DNA of 38,193 bases, from positions 1 through 38,193 of the forward strand of contig NZ_JAEMEF010000019.1 of the NCBI RefSeq assembly GCF_016785945.1. The letters run 5' to 3'. Of the stretch, positions 17,158 to 26,843 are shown in pieces. Positions within the stretch are counted from its first letter, which is position 1. Each line of letters starts with the position of its first letter. Position numbers and translations under genes: made by a program. The notes below the pieces were generated by a model. It did no database searches and was not told where the DNA came from. It saw only the letters and a list, made by a program, of their open reading frames with translations. Origin of the DNA: Olleya sediminilitoris. Lineage in GTDB: Bacteria; Bacteroidota; Bacteroidia; Flavobacteriales; Flavobacteriaceae.

Positions 17158-17184
17158 TGCCTTAAATTTATTTACAATAAAACT

Positions 17185-18879
17185 ATGTCACAATTATCTG
17201 AGCAAGAGCTCGTACGTAGAGAAAAACTTGCCAAGTTACGCGAGTTAGGTATCAATCCTTATCCAGCAGATTTATTTCCTGTAACAGAAAATTCTAAACA
17301 GATTAAACAGGAATTTAAAGAGGGCAAACAGGTTGTTATTGCTGGTCGTTTGATGTCAAGACGTATACAAGGTAATGCTAGTTTTGCCGAGTTGCAAGAT
17401 AGCGAAGGACGTATTCAAGTCTACTTTAACAGAGACGAAATCTGTACAGGTGAAGACAAAACACACTACAACACTGTATATAAAAAGCTTTTAGATATTG
17501 GTGATTTTATTGGTATTGAAGGTGAGTTATTTACAACTAAAGTTGGAGAAAAAACAGTTTTAGTAAAAGACTTTAAAGTATTAAGTAAAGCCTTAAAACC
17601 ATTACCTCAACCTCGTGTTGATGCAGAAGGTAAAGTGCATGATGCTTTTACAGATCCAGAACAACGTTACAGACAACGTTACGCAGATTTAGTAGTTAAT
17701 CCACATGTAAAAGACGTGTTTATTAAACGTACTAAATTGTTTAACGCTATGCGTGACTTTTTTAATACTTCTGGTTATTTTGAAGTAGAAACTCCTGTTT
17801 TACAACCTATTCCTGGAGGTGCAGCAGCAAGACCATTTGTTACTCATCATAACAGTTTAGACATACCATTATATATGCGTATTGCTAATGAGTTATATTT
17901 AAAAAGATTAATCGTTGGTGGTTTTGATGGTGTTTATGAGTTTTCTAAAAACTTCCGAAATGAAGGAATGGATAGAACACACAATCCTGAATTTACAGCA
18001 ATGGAAATTTATGTAGCCTATAAAGACTACAACTGGATGATGGATTTTTGCGAAAAACTTTTAGAGCATTGTGCAATTGCAGTAAACGGAACATCTGAAG
18101 CAACTTTTGGAGAACACAAAATTGACTTTAAGGCACCATACGCAAGAGTGACTATGGCAGACTCTATTAAACATTTTACAGGTTTTGATATAACAGATAA
18201 ATCTGAAGATGAAATAAGAACTGCTGCCAAAGACATGGGAATTGAAGTTGATGCAACCATGGGTAAAGGAAAGCTTATTGATGAAATTTTTGGTGAAAAA
18301 TGTGAAGGTAACTACATACAACCTACCTTTATTACAGACTACCCAAAAGAGATGAGTCCTTTATGTAAAGAGCACAGAGATAATCCAGAATTAACTGAGC
18401 GTTTTGAACTAATGGTTTGTGGTAAAGAAATAGCAAATGCTTATTCTGAGCTTAACGATCCAATTGACCAACGTCAACGTTTTGAACACCAATTAAAATT
18501 AGCCGAAAAAGGAGATGACGAAGCTACAGAGTTTATTGATCATGACTTTTTACGTGCTTTAGAATACGGAATGCCTCCTACATCAGGAATGGGAATTGGT
18601 ATGGATAGATTAATCATGTTTTTAACAAACAACCAATCTATTCAGGAAGTTTTATTTTTCCCACAAATGAGACCAGAGAAAAAAGCATTACCAATGACTG
18701 ATGAAGAAAAAGCTGTATTTGCATTACTTAAAGCCAATAATCCAATTGATTTAAATACTTTAAAACAGCAATCTGGATTAAGTAATAAAAAGTGGGATAA
18801 AACCATAAAAGGTTTAACCAAATTAGGCGTTGCCAAAGTAAACAAAACTGACGATGAACTATTTGTAGAAGTTGTTTAA
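17185..18879 (+). CDS. lysS: Lysine-tRNA ligase (class II)
   Basis: 564 aa from the ATG at 17185, which begins MSQLSEQELVRREKLAKL. An in-frame ATG at 17116 adds 23 residues lacking family character and lies upstream of the -7 box, so it is rejected. An OB-fold anticodon-binding domain covers about 50-165 (VVIAGRLMSRRIQGNASFAEL). The class II core has motif 2 (FRNEGMDRTHNPEFTAME) and motif 3 (GMGIGMDRLIMF). A C-terminal extension of about 65 residues looks like a small winged helix, common in Bacteroidota LysRS. It ends at a clear terminator. Confidence 0.97.
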   Translation: MSQLSEQELVRREKLAKLRELGINPYPADLFPVTENSKQIKQEFKEGKQVVIAGRLMSRRIQGNASFAELQDSEGRIQVYFNRDEICTGEDKTHYNTVYKKLLDIGDFIGIEGELFTTKVGEKTVLVKDFKVLSKALKPLPQPRVDAEGKVHDAFTDPEQRYRQRYADLVVNPHVKDVFIKRTKLFNAMRDFFNTSGYFEVETPVLQPIPGGAAARPFVTHHNSLDIPLYMRIANELYLKRLIVGGFDGVYEFSKNFRNEGMDRTHNPEFTAMEIYVAYKDYNWMMDFCEKLLEHCAIAVNGTSEATFGEHKIDFKAPYARVTMADSIKHFTGFDITDKSEDEIRTAAKDMGIEVDATMGKGKLIDEIFGEKCEGNYIQPTFITDYPKEMSPLCKEHRDNPELTERFELMVCGKEIANAYSELNDPIDQRQRFEHQLKLAEKGDDEATEFIDHDFLRALEYGMPPTSGMGIGMDRLIMFLTNNQSIQEVLFFPQMRPEKKALPMTDEEKAVFALLKANNPIDLNTLKQQSGLSNKKWDKTIKGLTKLGVAKVNKTDDELFVEVV

Positions 18880-18910
18880 CTAAAATAAATAACCAAATTG
18901 GTTTAAACAA

Positions 18911-18945
18911 AAAAAAGGAACTACAGTTATGTAGTTCCTTTTTTT
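18911..18945. terminator. Terminator after lysS
   Basis: GGAACTACA (18917-18925) pairs with TGTAGTTCC (18930-18938), loop GTTA, followed by seven T. An A run on the left lets it work on the minus strand too, for the small gene at 18960-19139. Confidence 0.92.
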
Positions 18946-18959
18946 ATTATAATGCCTAT

Positions 18960-19139
18960 TTACGAGGGTAAATTCTTTATAAAATTTTTAGATAAGAATT
19001 TATAGTACCAATTTTTATTAGAAAGTTTTATCCCTATTTGCCTTGATGTTTTAATTTTAGACACAATGTAAATACTTCTTATAATTACTACAAATACAAG
19101 TACTAGAATTAAAAATATCATCAAATTTGAAAACGTCAT
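18960..19139 (-). CDS. Small one-helix membrane protein, hypothetical
   Basis: 59 aa. An open frame begins MTFSNLMIFLILVLVFVVII, giving one strong transmembrane helix at about 5-20. A basic tail follows (RSIYIVSKIKTSRQIGIK, ending NFIKNLPS). Composition is like other small flavobacterial membrane proteins, and the lysS hairpin provides a terminator just downstream. No clear promoter or ribosome site was found. It may be real or a chance frame in AT-rich DNA. Confidence 0.45.
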   Translation of the reverse strand: MTFSNLMIFLILVLVFVVIIRSIYIVSKIKTSRQIGIKLSNKNWYYKFLSKNFIKNLPS

Positions 19140-19278
19140 AGATTTGCATTCTTAATTATCTTTAATAAAATTAACACACCAACAACTAGTTACCTATTAC
19201 AAAACTATTAATGTTACTTAAATTCGATGATTGGTTGTTTTTACAGACCCAAAAACACCAAGCAAAAAAACGAATCAA

Positions 19279-19851
19279 TTAATCAGGGCTTTTTTGTAAA
19301 TCGACATAAGTTCCTATTGGTACGTCATTAATAAACACATCTTCTAGTACAGAATATCCATTTTTAACATAAACCAACGCATAAGTATTATTTACCAAAG
19401 CTTGTCTGCTAGCTTTTCTGTAAGCCACTTCAGCTGGATATGCTTTACTTTCTTCCATATAAAATCTTTTAAAAGGCAACATAAATTTAATAATATTACT
19501 TTTTTGATAATAGCCATAAGTTTGAGCTATTACAAAATCGTCATCGGTATTTATTTTAAATGGACTTACAGTTTTTACAGCAGCATAACCTAAACTATCC
19601 GTTTTTAGATACACATAAATATCGCTATTATTTTCCCATATTGTATCTGTTGTTTTAGCTTTATTCATATCAAAAGACAAAGTAATGTACTTCCCTCTAA
19701 AAGGATCTGTTGGATCAATTGGACGTGTTTTAAATTTATAAGCTGTTCCTGAATTTAAGACAGATTGGTTATTAAAAACCATGGTAGCTGGCACACTTAA
19801 TTGAATTAAAGCCAAAACCACAAAAAGTATAAATAGATATATTGTTTTCAT
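19279..19851 (-). CDS. GDYXXLXY domain protein
   Basis: 190 aa. One N-terminal transmembrane helix or uncleaved signal (about 3-20), then a small beta-rich domain. Its key segment RPIDPTDPFRGKYITLSFDM matches the family motif GDYxxLxY with Lys in place of Asp. It sits one base after the DUF2157 gene, the normal pairing for this family, so the two are probably translated together and act in the inner membrane. The function of the pair is unknown. A homologous domain is fused to DUF2157-like proteins in some bacteria. Confidence 0.85.
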   Translation of the reverse strand: MKTIYLFILFVVLALIQLSVPATMVFNNQSVLNSGTAYKFKTRPIDPTDPFRGKYITLSFDMNKAKTTDTIWENNSDIYVYLKTDSLGYAAVKTVSPFKINTDDDFVIAQTYGYYQKSNIIKFMLPFKRFYMEESKAYPAEVAYRKASRQALVNNTYALVYVKNGYSVLEDVFINDVPIGTYVDLQKSPD

Positions 19852-19852
19852 C

Positions 19853-21142
19853 TTAATTGTTTAAAGATTTATTATGATTTGATTTCTGCTTTTTAAGCAT
19901 GAAGTAATTTGTACTAAAAAAACCGACACCTATAGTTATAAATAATAAACCACGAATAACAAAGCTCATGTCTGTATCAAAAAACCTAAAACTTATTAAA
20001 GCGGTAATAATTAGCAAACCATAGTTTAAGATTCCGAAATGAGATTTATCCACTCCTACCTTTACTGTCGCAATACCTAAACCAAGTATTAAAAAGTTTA
20101 TTAAGACTAGTCCTACAGTTGCATAATAGCTATTTACAATAAAAATAATTAAGTATAACACAAATACATATCTAAACAAGTTAAATGGTTTTAAGCTATC
20201 TTTTATATAACTATAAACTAGAATTACTACTGTAAGTATGATTAAAAGTATTGGTACATAAAAACTTGAGACCTTGTAATACTCATAATTAAAGTCTCCT
20301 GACCAATACCTATAAAAAGAAGCTAAAAGAAGTGTAACAACTACACCAAAAGACCCCATCGCTAAGTAACCGTTTTGTCTAAGTTTTAGAATTTTTAAAT
20401 AAGGTAATTGTCCAATATTATAAAGCAATCCAAAAAACAATATATAAATTAGATACAAAATACTACTTGAAACCTCTATAAAAGCACCAAATGTAATGGT
20501 CAAACTTAATGGAAATAACCAATTAAGTAAAGAAAACCCGTTAGAAGCTACTTCGTTTTTAATGACGTTGTAATAAAAAGGAAGTAAACCAACTAACATA
20601 ACCAAATACATCCATGGTATCTGTGCACTTTCAAAATACCCTACTAAACAAGCATAATAAGTTGCAAAAACAAGATGTAATATTGCCAACACTTTTGATT
20701 TTAGTAAATAAACTAAAGGTAAACATAGTGCAATCCATGTTAATAAATACCCTTTTAAGCTACCTGGCACATTATAAATCTGACCAATTAAAGCAATTGC
20801 AGCTCCTACACCAAAAAACAGAAAGACACCTGATGCTTCTTTCCATATCTGACTCTTCTTTTTAAAAATCGAAAAGCCAACTAACAATTGTCCAATCACC
20901 AAAGGGATAAAAGCCAATACCGTTTTGATCATCTTAGGCAAATAGTCCCAATTATGGGCAAATAATAATATTATTCCAGATCCTATTAATAAAGATCCTA
21001 AAACACCAAATACTACAAATAACTTATTAGACGTGTTGGCTTCTTTAGACTCAAAGTAGCGTTCAATGCGCAATGCAGTGTCTTTGGATATGATCTGATT
21101 TTGTATTAATTCTGGTAATGTATTTACAAATTTTGTACTCAT
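19853..21142 (-). CDS. DUF2157 multi-spanning membrane protein
   Basis: 429 aa. A soluble N-terminal helical segment (about 1-40; LPELIQNQIISKDTALRIERYF) is followed by about 12 hydrophobic helices, starting with LFVVFGVLGSLLIGSGIILLFAHNWDYLP at about 42-70. This N-terminal pattern, including the AHNWDYLPK motif, is that of DUF2157 (PF09925). The downstream GDYXXLXY gene starts one base after its stop. A terminator at 21175-21201 separates it from the YiaA/B gene. The role is unknown; transport or envelope sensing is only speculation. Confidence 0.88.
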   Translation of the reverse strand: MSTKFVNTLPELIQNQIISKDTALRIERYFESKEANTSNKLFVVFGVLGSLLIGSGIILLFAHNWDYLPKMIKTVLAFIPLVIGQLLVGFSIFKKKSQIWKEASGVFLFFGVGAAIALIGQIYNVPGSLKGYLLTWIALCLPLVYLLKSKVLAILHLVFATYYACLVGYFESAQIPWMYLVMLVGLLPFYYNVIKNEVASNGFSLLNWLFPLSLTITFGAFIEVSSSILYLIYILFFGLLYNIGQLPYLKILKLRQNGYLAMGSFGVVVTLLLASFYRYWSGDFNYEYYKVSSFYVPILLIILTVVILVYSYIKDSLKPFNLFRYVFVLYLIIFIVNSYYATVGLVLINFLILGLGIATVKVGVDKSHFGILNYGLLIITALISFRFFDTDMSFVIRGLLFITIGVGFFSTNYFMLKKQKSNHNKSLNN

Positions 21143-21174
21143 TTTTAATGGTTTTAATTAATTCAGTTTTGATT

Positions 21175-21201
21175 AAAAACCTCGTAACACAAGTCACGAG
21201 G
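21175..21201 (-). terminator. Terminator of the YiaA/B gene
   Basis: On the minus strand CCTCGT (21201-21196) pairs with ACGAGG (21185-21180), followed by five T. It lies between the YiaA/B stop and the DUF2157 start, so these are separate transcripts. Confidence 0.75.
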
Positions 21202-21244
21202 CTTTGGGTTAACCATCACATTAACCAATCATCAAAACAAAACA

Positions 21245-21727
21245 TTAAATAGTGTCCGTTTTCTCATTTACTAAAAAGGCAATATCACGCGTATTTTTTT
21301 GCACTGCAATAGCAGCAAAAAGACTTAAAGTAAATGACATACCATAAAACCCTTTTTCGCTAAGTTCTAAATCTGCATTCCACAATCCAATAACTAATAA
21401 CGCGATTGCTGCCACAGACGTAAACCAGCTTATGCCATAATAAATTTCTGTAACTGGTACATTTTCTAGCTTATCTCTCACTGATTTCTGTACAGATATT
21501 ACAGAGAATAAACCAAAAAGTAAGATGGTAAAATAATATCCTTTTTCATTTAGAAGTATATCTGCGTTCCATAATCCAATAGAATAAGAAACCATACCAA
21601 GACATAAAGCTGTCCAAGATGCTCCCACAAATGCTGGCGTAGGTTTAGTATTATAAGTTGTTGCCTTCGTTTTAGGCTTTTTAGACTTTTGGTCTTCATT
21701 AATTGAAGTTGTTGTTTGATAATCCAT
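21245..21727 (-). CDS. YiaA/YiaB family inner-membrane protein
   Basis: 160 aa. A cytoplasmic, Lys/Thr-rich N-terminus (1-30) is followed by two copies of a two-helix unit. Copy 1 is about 32-88 with SWTALCLGMVSYSIGLWNAD and LNEKGYYF. Copy 2 is about 96-150 with SWFTSVAAIALLVIGLWNAD and LSEKGFYG. The repeated IGLWNAD-x3-L-EKG signature is that of the YiaAB domain (PF05360). Four transmembrane helices are predicted. Function is unknown. It is a single gene ending at the hairpin 21175-21201. Confidence 0.9.
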   Translation of the reverse strand: MDYQTTTSINEDQKSKKPKTKATTYNTKPTPAFVGASWTALCLGMVSYSIGLWNADILLNEKGYYFTILLFGLFSVISVQKSVRDKLENVPVTEIYYGISWFTSVAAIALLVIGLWNADLELSEKGFYGMSFTLSLFAAIAVQKNTRDIAFLVNEKTDTI

Positions 21728-21823
21728 ATTATTTTGTTTTTGATAATTATTATATAAAATAAAGCTTGAGACCCTTTGTCTCTAATTTGATAAGGTGTAT
21801 AATGCTAAATTGTTTTAGACACC

Positions 21824-21973
21824 TTAATAACTCACTTTACTTCCTGTATGATTACTTAAGTCTGCTACATAAGATTGATAGCTGTTTATTAAATAATTCT
21901 GAATCTCCATTCTATTAGCTAGTAATACACTAAAAAATAAAACGATAAGTGTTGCTTTAAAAAATGTTTTCAT
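21824..21973 (-). CDS. Small exported peptide, hypothetical
   Basis: 49 aa. Begins MKTFFKATLIVLFFSVLLAN, a good Sec signal, followed by a mature peptide of about 30 residues (RMEIQNYLINSYQSYVADLS... ending SKVSY). Upstream on the minus strand CATCTTTG (22007-22000) is one base off the -7 consensus, about 27 bases before the ATG. An 8-bp inverted repeat (21791-21798 with 21819-21826) overlaps the stop and may end the transcript. No family was recognised. Confidence 0.55.
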   Translation of the reverse strand: MKTFFKATLIVLFFSVLLANRMEIQNYLINSYQSYVADLSNHTGSKVSY

Positions 21974-22125
21974 GATGTTTTGATTTGTTGATTACACGAC
22001 AAAGATGCAACAGGCAGAGAGTTATATAAAAACAGATTTAAAATAAAACTGACGATATATTTTATGTTAAAAAATAAAATAAACCTTATTTAAAAGGTTA
22101 CTTTTAACAAAATAATGACGATTAA

Positions 22126-23640
22126 ATGACTGATTTAAATAACCTAATTTCTACATTTTCTAATGAAGAACAACAACAGTTTATAACGTTTCTAGAAAAA
22201 AAGAACAAAAGAAGTGATACCAAAAACATACAGCTTTACAAGTTACTTCAAGATAAAGACTTAGACACATTTACCATTTGTAATACACTTTATGGCTGTC
22301 AGAAAAAAGGAGCATATCATGCCTTAAGAAAACGTTTATATCAATCTGTTATAGATTTTATAGCTAACAAACACCTAGCAGACGAGAGTACTGTAGAAAT
22401 GCAATTAATAAAACTACTCATCACTGCCAGAGCCTGCCTTACCAAAAAGCAATACAAAACAGCCTATAAATTATTAGCTAAAGCTGAAACTATAGCAACA
22501 GAACATGCTTTATTTTCTATTTTGAATGAAATTTATCATACAAAAATTCAATACTCCTACTCACAACCACAAGATAAACTAGAACATTATATTACTGCTT
22601 TTAAAAATAACCAACATAATGCCTATTTAGAAGACCAACTAAACATCGTCTATGCAAAAATTAGACAAACACTTAACAACATAAACTATAAAGGTGCTGT
22701 CTTAGATCTAGATACATTATTAAACAATACGCTAGAAGAACATAATATAAATCTAGAAAATGCTATTACATTTAAAGCACTATATCAAATTATAAGTATT
22801 GTTAGCTTATCCGCTTTTGTAACTAATGACTATTATAAAATAGAATCCTTTTTATTAAAACATTACACTTCTATAAAATCATACAAAAATCGAGTCAAAC
22901 AAACTTATTATCATATTCAGATATTATACATGATTGCTAATACTTTATTTAGGAACAAAAAATTTAACGAAGCTTCGCAGTACTTAAATGCAATGGAAAC
23001 ACAATTAAAAAGCAATCAAAAAAAACATTATAACACCTTTATATTAAAACACAACCTTTTAAAAGGTTTAACATATAATTACACCAACCAACAAACAAAA
23101 GCTATTGCTATACTAGAAAAAAGCACTAAACTTAAACATCAAGATATAGAAAGCCAATTAGACATACACTTGTGCTTAATCATGACACATATACAACATA
23201 ACGACTATAAAAAAGCTAATCAAGTTATAGCCACCTTTTATCATACAGATACTTATTACGAAACTAAAGCTGGTAAAGATTGGGTTATTAAAAAAAACTT
23301 AATAGATATTATAATACAAATAGAATTAGAGAATATTGAATTAGTAGACTCTAGACTACGTAGCTTTAAACGCCAATACTACTCCTATCTAAAACAAATT
23401 AATCAAAATCGAGTAATCACATATTTAAGCTTTGTCCAATTATATTTTAAAGACCCAAATATTGTTACAACAGCAACCTTTAAAACTAAAGTAGAAAATG
23501 CTTTTGTGTGGATTGATGCCCAACAAGAAGATATTTTTGTAATGAGTTTTTATGCTTGGTTAAAAAGCAAAATGGAAAATAAACCACTATACACTATCAC
23601 TTTAGAACTTGTAGAAATGGCTAAAACCAATGTTAATTAA
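22126..23640 (+). CDS. Helical-repeat protein of unknown function
   Basis: 504 aa, with no signal or membrane segment, so cytoplasmic. The whole length is helical with TPR-like spacing, for example KKQYKTAYKLLAKAETIA and NKKFNEASQYLNAMETQL. The N-terminus (LNNLISTFSNEEQQQFITFL, then QLYKLLQDKD) resembles a small domain seen at the start of many uncharacterised flavobacterial proteins. No catalytic motif was found. It is monocistronic by spacing. A protein-protein adaptor is the most that can be suggested. Confidence 0.7.
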   Translation: MTDLNNLISTFSNEEQQQFITFLEKKNKRSDTKNIQLYKLLQDKDLDTFTICNTLYGCQKKGAYHALRKRLYQSVIDFIANKHLADESTVEMQLIKLLITARACLTKKQYKTAYKLLAKAETIATEHALFSILNEIYHTKIQYSYSQPQDKLEHYITAFKNNQHNAYLEDQLNIVYAKIRQTLNNINYKGAVLDLDTLLNNTLEEHNINLENAITFKALYQIISIVSLSAFVTNDYYKIESFLLKHYTSIKSYKNRVKQTYYHIQILYMIANTLFRNKKFNEASQYLNAMETQLKSNQKKHYNTFILKHNLLKGLTYNYTNQQTKAIAILEKSTKLKHQDIESQLDIHLCLIMTHIQHNDYKKANQVIATFYHTDTYYETKAGKDWVIKKNLIDIIIQIELENIELVDSRLRSFKRQYYSYLKQINQNRVITYLSFVQLYFKDPNIVTTATFKTKVENAFVWIDAQQEDIFVMSFYAWLKSKMENKPLYTITLELVEMAKTNVN

Positions 23641-23717
23641 AAGCTAAAAACCAACTTGCTTTTAAACTATTTTAATTTTATCAGGTCTTAGAAGTATAAC
23701 ATTTAAAATTTATAAAA

Positions 23718-24212
23718 ATGAAAAAATTAGCAATTATAGCTTTAGCCTTGATAACATTTCAAGCTAATGCGCAAGACAAAAAAGAACAGCGTCAAGACAA
23801 CAGAAAAGAAAAAATGGAAAAACGTATGCAATTAGAACCAGAAGAAATGGCTGAATTGCAAACCAAAAAAATGACACTTCATTTAGATTTAACGGATGCC
23901 CAACAGAAAAAAGTAATGGCTTTAAATTTAGAACACGCTAAAAAGCGTAAAGAAGCGATGAAATCACGTCTTGAGGCAAAAGATAAAGAAGAAAAAGTAA
24001 AACCTACTAAAGAGGAAAAACTTAAAAGAGCTAACCAAAGATTAGATGATCAGATAGCTACTAAAAGAGAAATGAAAAGCATTTTAAGCGCTGAACAATA
24101 TGAAAAATGGGAAAAGTCTCAAACTAAAAGAAAACACGGAAGAAAAAAAGGTGATAAAAAAAGAAAAGATCACCATAATAAAAAAGATAGAGATTTAGAA
24201 ATGGAAGATTAA
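23718..24212 (+). CDS. Secreted, highly charged helical protein (DUF4890/Spy-like)
   Basis: 164 aa. Signal peptide ends at ...ITFQANAQ (about residue 19). The rest is almost all helix and charge. A central segment (MTLHLDLTDAQQKKVMALNLE, about 50-70) and the later LSAEQYEKWEK match the LTxxQ patterns of CpxP/Spy-like and DUF4890 proteins. The C-terminal 30 residues are very basic (KRKHGRKKGDKKRKDHHNKK). Related proteins are periplasmic stress chaperones or metal binders; here that is only suggested. A strong terminator follows at 24235-24270. Confidence 0.75.
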   Translation: MKKLAIIALALITFQANAQDKKEQRQDNRKEKMEKRMQLEPEEMAELQTKKMTLHLDLTDAQQKKVMALNLEHAKKRKEAMKSRLEAKDKEEKVKPTKEEKLKRANQRLDDQIATKREMKSILSAEQYEKWEKSQTKRKHGRKKGDKKRKDHHNKKDRDLEMED

Positions 24213-24234
24213 CATCAATTTTCATTTCAAAGAC

Positions 24235-24270
24235 AAAAAAGCACTGATTATCTATTCAGTGCTTTTTTTT
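24235..24270 (+). terminator. Terminator of the 23718 gene
   Basis: GCACTGA (24241-24247) pairs with TCAGTGC (24256-24262), flanked by six A and eight T. Confidence 0.92.
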
Positions 24271-24331
24271 GATCGCTAATTAAACAAAAAGTATTACATT
24301 TAAAATCATAACTTAATTAATTCTAACACCA

Positions 24332-24682
24332 ATGAAAAAAATATTTACAATTTGTCTTTTTGTTTTTGGTTTATTTTTAGCGACTAATACTGCTAATGCA
24401 CAACAAAGTTTTAGTGCAGAAGTTAACACTGCTGCACAAACAAAAACAGTTGAGATGGGTAGACTTGTTAAAGCCAATAAAACAACTCAAGAATCAATGT
24501 ACATTGCATACCAAGAATTTTATGCAAAGTCAGAAACACTTAATAGCTTGCACAAAGTAGGCACTAGTGAATATGCTGATTTAGAGAAGAAAATTAATGA
24601 CCGTTTAGCTTCACAAATGCAAGAAGCACTTAACGAAGAACAATTCAATAAGTTTTTAGAGACAACAGAGGTTAAACTTTAA
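24332..24682 (+). CDS. Small secreted helical protein, hypothetical
   Basis: 116 aa. Signal peptide ends at ...TNTANAQ (about residue 23). The mature part is helical (VEMGRLVKANKTTQESMYIAYQEF, then DLEKKINDRLASQMQEAL) and ends with LNEEQFNKFLETTEV. The last segment resembles the end of Spy/DUF4890-type proteins, so it may be a distant relative of its upstream neighbour at 23718. It is a single gene with its own terminator at 24696-24731. Confidence 0.7.
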   Translation: MKKIFTICLFVFGLFLATNTANAQQSFSAEVNTAAQTKTVEMGRLVKANKTTQESMYIAYQEFYAKSETLNSLHKVGTSEYADLEKKINDRLASQMQEALNEEQFNKFLETTEVKL

Positions 24683-24695
24683 TTACTCAATAACT

Positions 24696-24731
24696 AAAAA
24701 AGCCGATTATAAATTTATAATCGGCTTTTTT
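24696..24731. terminator. Perfect palindromic bidirectional terminator
   Basis: A 24-base perfect palindrome (24702-24725) starting GCCGATTATAAA, flanked by six A and six T. It separates the convergent 24332 gene and hemL and can end both. Confidence 0.92.
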
Positions 24732-24750
24732 ATGCTTTAATTTTATTCCA

Positions 24751-26028
24751 TTAACTAAACACAGCATCACATGCTGCTATGGTTTTATCTAAATCATCAT
24801 AAGACAATGCATCATTTAAAAACCAACTTTCAAATGCACTTGGTGCTAAATAAACACCTTGTTTTAGCATACCATGAAAAAAGGTCTTAAACGTATCGTT
24901 GTTACCTTTTGCAGACGTTTCAAAATCTACAACTTCATTGTCACAAAAATGTACAGATATCATAGAACCTACTCTATTAATAGTATGTGTAACATTTCGT
25001 TTTTCTAAAACCTCAGCAATTCCTTTGTGTAAGTATTCTGTTTTTTTAGCTAAACTTTCAAAAACATCTCCAGTATTTAGTTCGGTTAACATTGCTAAAC
25101 CAGCAGCCATAGCTAATGGATTTCCGCTTAATGTTCCTGCTTGATACACTGGACCTAAAGGCGCTAAATGATTCATGATTTCAGCTTTAGCTGCAAAAGC
25201 TCCAACTGGTAATCCTCCTCCAATTACTTTACCAAAACAAACGATATCTGCTTTAATACCTAATAACTCTTGAGCACCTCCTTTAGCTAACCTAAACCCT
25301 GTCATTACCTCATCAAAAACTAATAAAATATTATTAGCATCACATAATTGCCTTAACCCTTCTAAAAATCCTTTTTTAGGAGGAATACAACCCATGTTTC
25401 CAGCAACAGGCTCTATAATAATACAAGCAATTTCGTTTTTATTAGCTTCTATTAAAGCTTCAACATTTGCTAAATCATTATATTTTGCAAGCAAAGTATC
25501 TTTTGCTGTACCTTGAGTCACTCCAGGACTATTTGGAGTACCAAAGGTTACTGCTCCACTTCCTGCTTGAATTAAAAAAGAATCTGAATGTCCATGGTAG
25601 CAACCAGCAAACTTAATTATTTTGTCTTTTTTAGTATATCCTCTTGCTAATCTAACAGCACTCATACAAGCTTCTGTACCAGAATTAACAAAACGTATTT
25701 TATCAATATTTGGAACCATTGACACAGCTAATTCTGCTATCTGAGTTTCAATTTGAGTTGGCATACCAAAGGAAGTTCCTTTTTTTGCTTTATCAATTAC
25801 TGCATCTACTACAGGCTGATGTGCATGACCTAAAATCATTGGTCCCCAAGATGCGATGTAATCTATTAGTTTATTATCATCTTCATCATACAAATAAGCG
25901 CCTTTTGCTTGTTTAACAAATATTGGTGTTCCGCCTACTGCTTTAAAAGCTCTTACAGGAGAGTTTACTCCTCCAGGTATTACTTGCTCTGCTTCTGCAA
26001 ACAAAGCACTACTACGTTTATAAATCAT
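24751..26028 (-). CDS. hemL: Glutamate-1-semialdehyde 2,1-aminomutase
   Basis: 425 aa, full length. A PLP enzyme of the C5 haem pathway that converts glutamate-1-semialdehyde to 5-aminolevulinate in the cytoplasm. The sequence has [18 protein letters not shown] at the N-terminus, [25 protein letters not shown] and the PLP lysine K267 in [14 protein letters not shown]. It is last in a four-gene minus operon, 5 bases after the glucosaminidase gene. Its neighbours have no haem role; no other hem gene is in the window. Confidence 0.98.
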   Translation of the reverse strand: MIYKRSSALFAEAEQVIPGGVNSPVRAFKAVGGTPIFVKQAKGAYLYDEDDNKLIDYIASWGPMILGHAHQPVVDAVIDKAKKGTSFGMPTQIETQIAELAVSMVPNIDKIRFVNSGTEACMSAVRLARGYTKKDKIIKFAGCYHGHSDSFLIQAGSGAVTFGTPNSPGVTQGTAKDTLLAKYNDLANVEALIEANKNEIACIIIEPVAGNMGCIPPKKGFLEGLRQLCDANNILLVFDEVMTGFRLAKGGAQELLGIKADIVCFGKVIGGGLPVGAFAAKAEIMNHLAPLGPVYQAGTLSGNPLAMAAGLAMLTELNTGDVFESLAKKTEYLHKGIAEVLEKRNVTHTINRVGSMISVHFCDNEVVDFETSAKGNNDTFKTFFHGMLKQGVYLAPSAFESWFLNDALSYDDLDKTIAACDAVFS

Positions 26029-26033
26029 AAACT

Positions 26034-26840
26034 TTAATAATCTTTAGGTATTGGTTTTACAAATAAAATCTGTCCGACAAATAAATCGTTGTTTTCTAAA
26101 CTGTTTAACGCCTTTAACTCGTTTACAGAGAGATTGTATTTTCTTGAAATGGAATATAAAGTATCACCTTTTATAACAGTATGTTTATCATTGTTTGCTG
26201 CTTGTTTACCTAAAACATCTGCATCAAACCTGTATAGTTGGTAACGCTCTATTAAACTTATTAACTTACTTGGATATTTTCTATCTGTTGCATAACCTGC
26301 TGCTCTTAAACCTTTTGCCCAACCAGAATAGTCATCTTTTTCTAAATTAAATAATTTAGAGTAACGTTTACGTCCTGTTAAAAATAACGAATGGTCTCTA
26401 AACGAATATTTTGCATTTTTATATTTTCTGAAACATTCTTGAGACGCGTCATCGTCATGATATATTTTGGCTCCTGTCCAATTATGACATTTAATTCCAA
26501 AATGATTATTAGCCTCAACAGATAATCTTCCTTTACCTGAAGCAGACTCTAGAATACCTTGTGCTAAAGTGATACTTGCAGGAATACCATATTTTCGCAT
26601 TTCGTCTTGAGCAATATCACTAAATATGGCAATATATTCTTCCGTTTTATTAGCATATACTTCTGGAGTTTCTTTTACAGTTTCTTCAGCGACTATAACT
26701 TCTTTTTCCTTTGTCGTATTCTTTTTTGTTCTATCTACCTTAACTGTTCTAGGTTTTGCTTTTTTTGTTTGTACTTTTTTTGAAGTACCACAACTAACAA
26801 TTAAAAGCGTTATACAAAGTATGGTTATTATTTTTTTCAT
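26034..26840 (-). CDS. Lipoprotein N-acetylglucosaminidase with LysM domain
   Basis: 268 aa. Lipobox ...LIVSC (Cys17), followed by a Lys/Thr-rich linker to about residue 65. A glucosaminidase (FlgJ/GH73-like) domain covers about 66-205, with [29 protein letters not shown] and the likely catalytic Glu in ILESASG. A LysM peptidoglycan-binding domain covers about 218-264 ([20 protein letters not shown]). It should be membrane-anchored and cut peptidoglycan. Spacing is 3 bases from the upstream ACC-deaminase-like gene and 5 from hemL. Confidence 0.93.
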   Translation of the reverse strand: MKKIITILCITLLIVSCGTSKKVQTKKAKPRTVKVDRTKKNTTKEKEVIVAEETVKETPEVYANKTEEYIAIFSDIAQDEMRKYGIPASITLAQGILESASGKGRLSVEANNHFGIKCHNWTGAKIYHDDDASQECFRKYKNAKYSFRDHSLFLTGRKRYSKLFNLEKDDYSGWAKGLRAAGYATDRKYPSKLISLIERYQLYRFDADVLGKQAANNDKHTVIKGDTLYSISRKYNLSVNELKALNSLENNDLFVGQILFVKPIPKDY

Positions 26841-26843
26841 TAA

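Noticed and set aside
17116-17184. Upstream in-frame ATG for lysS
   Set aside because: It lies upstream of the -7 box at 17150-17157 and the extra 23 residues do not resemble LysRS N-termini.
18027-18321. Antisense frames inside lysS, and likewise inside the M1 peptidase and hemL
   Set aside because: They mirror well-supported genes on the other strand and have unnatural Cys/Phe/Ser-rich composition.
22092-22100. GTAACCTTT on the minus strand as a further ECF site
   Set aside because: No ATTAATA-like element lies 13 bases downstream, and the bases are part of a small AACCTT/AAGGTT inverted repeat.
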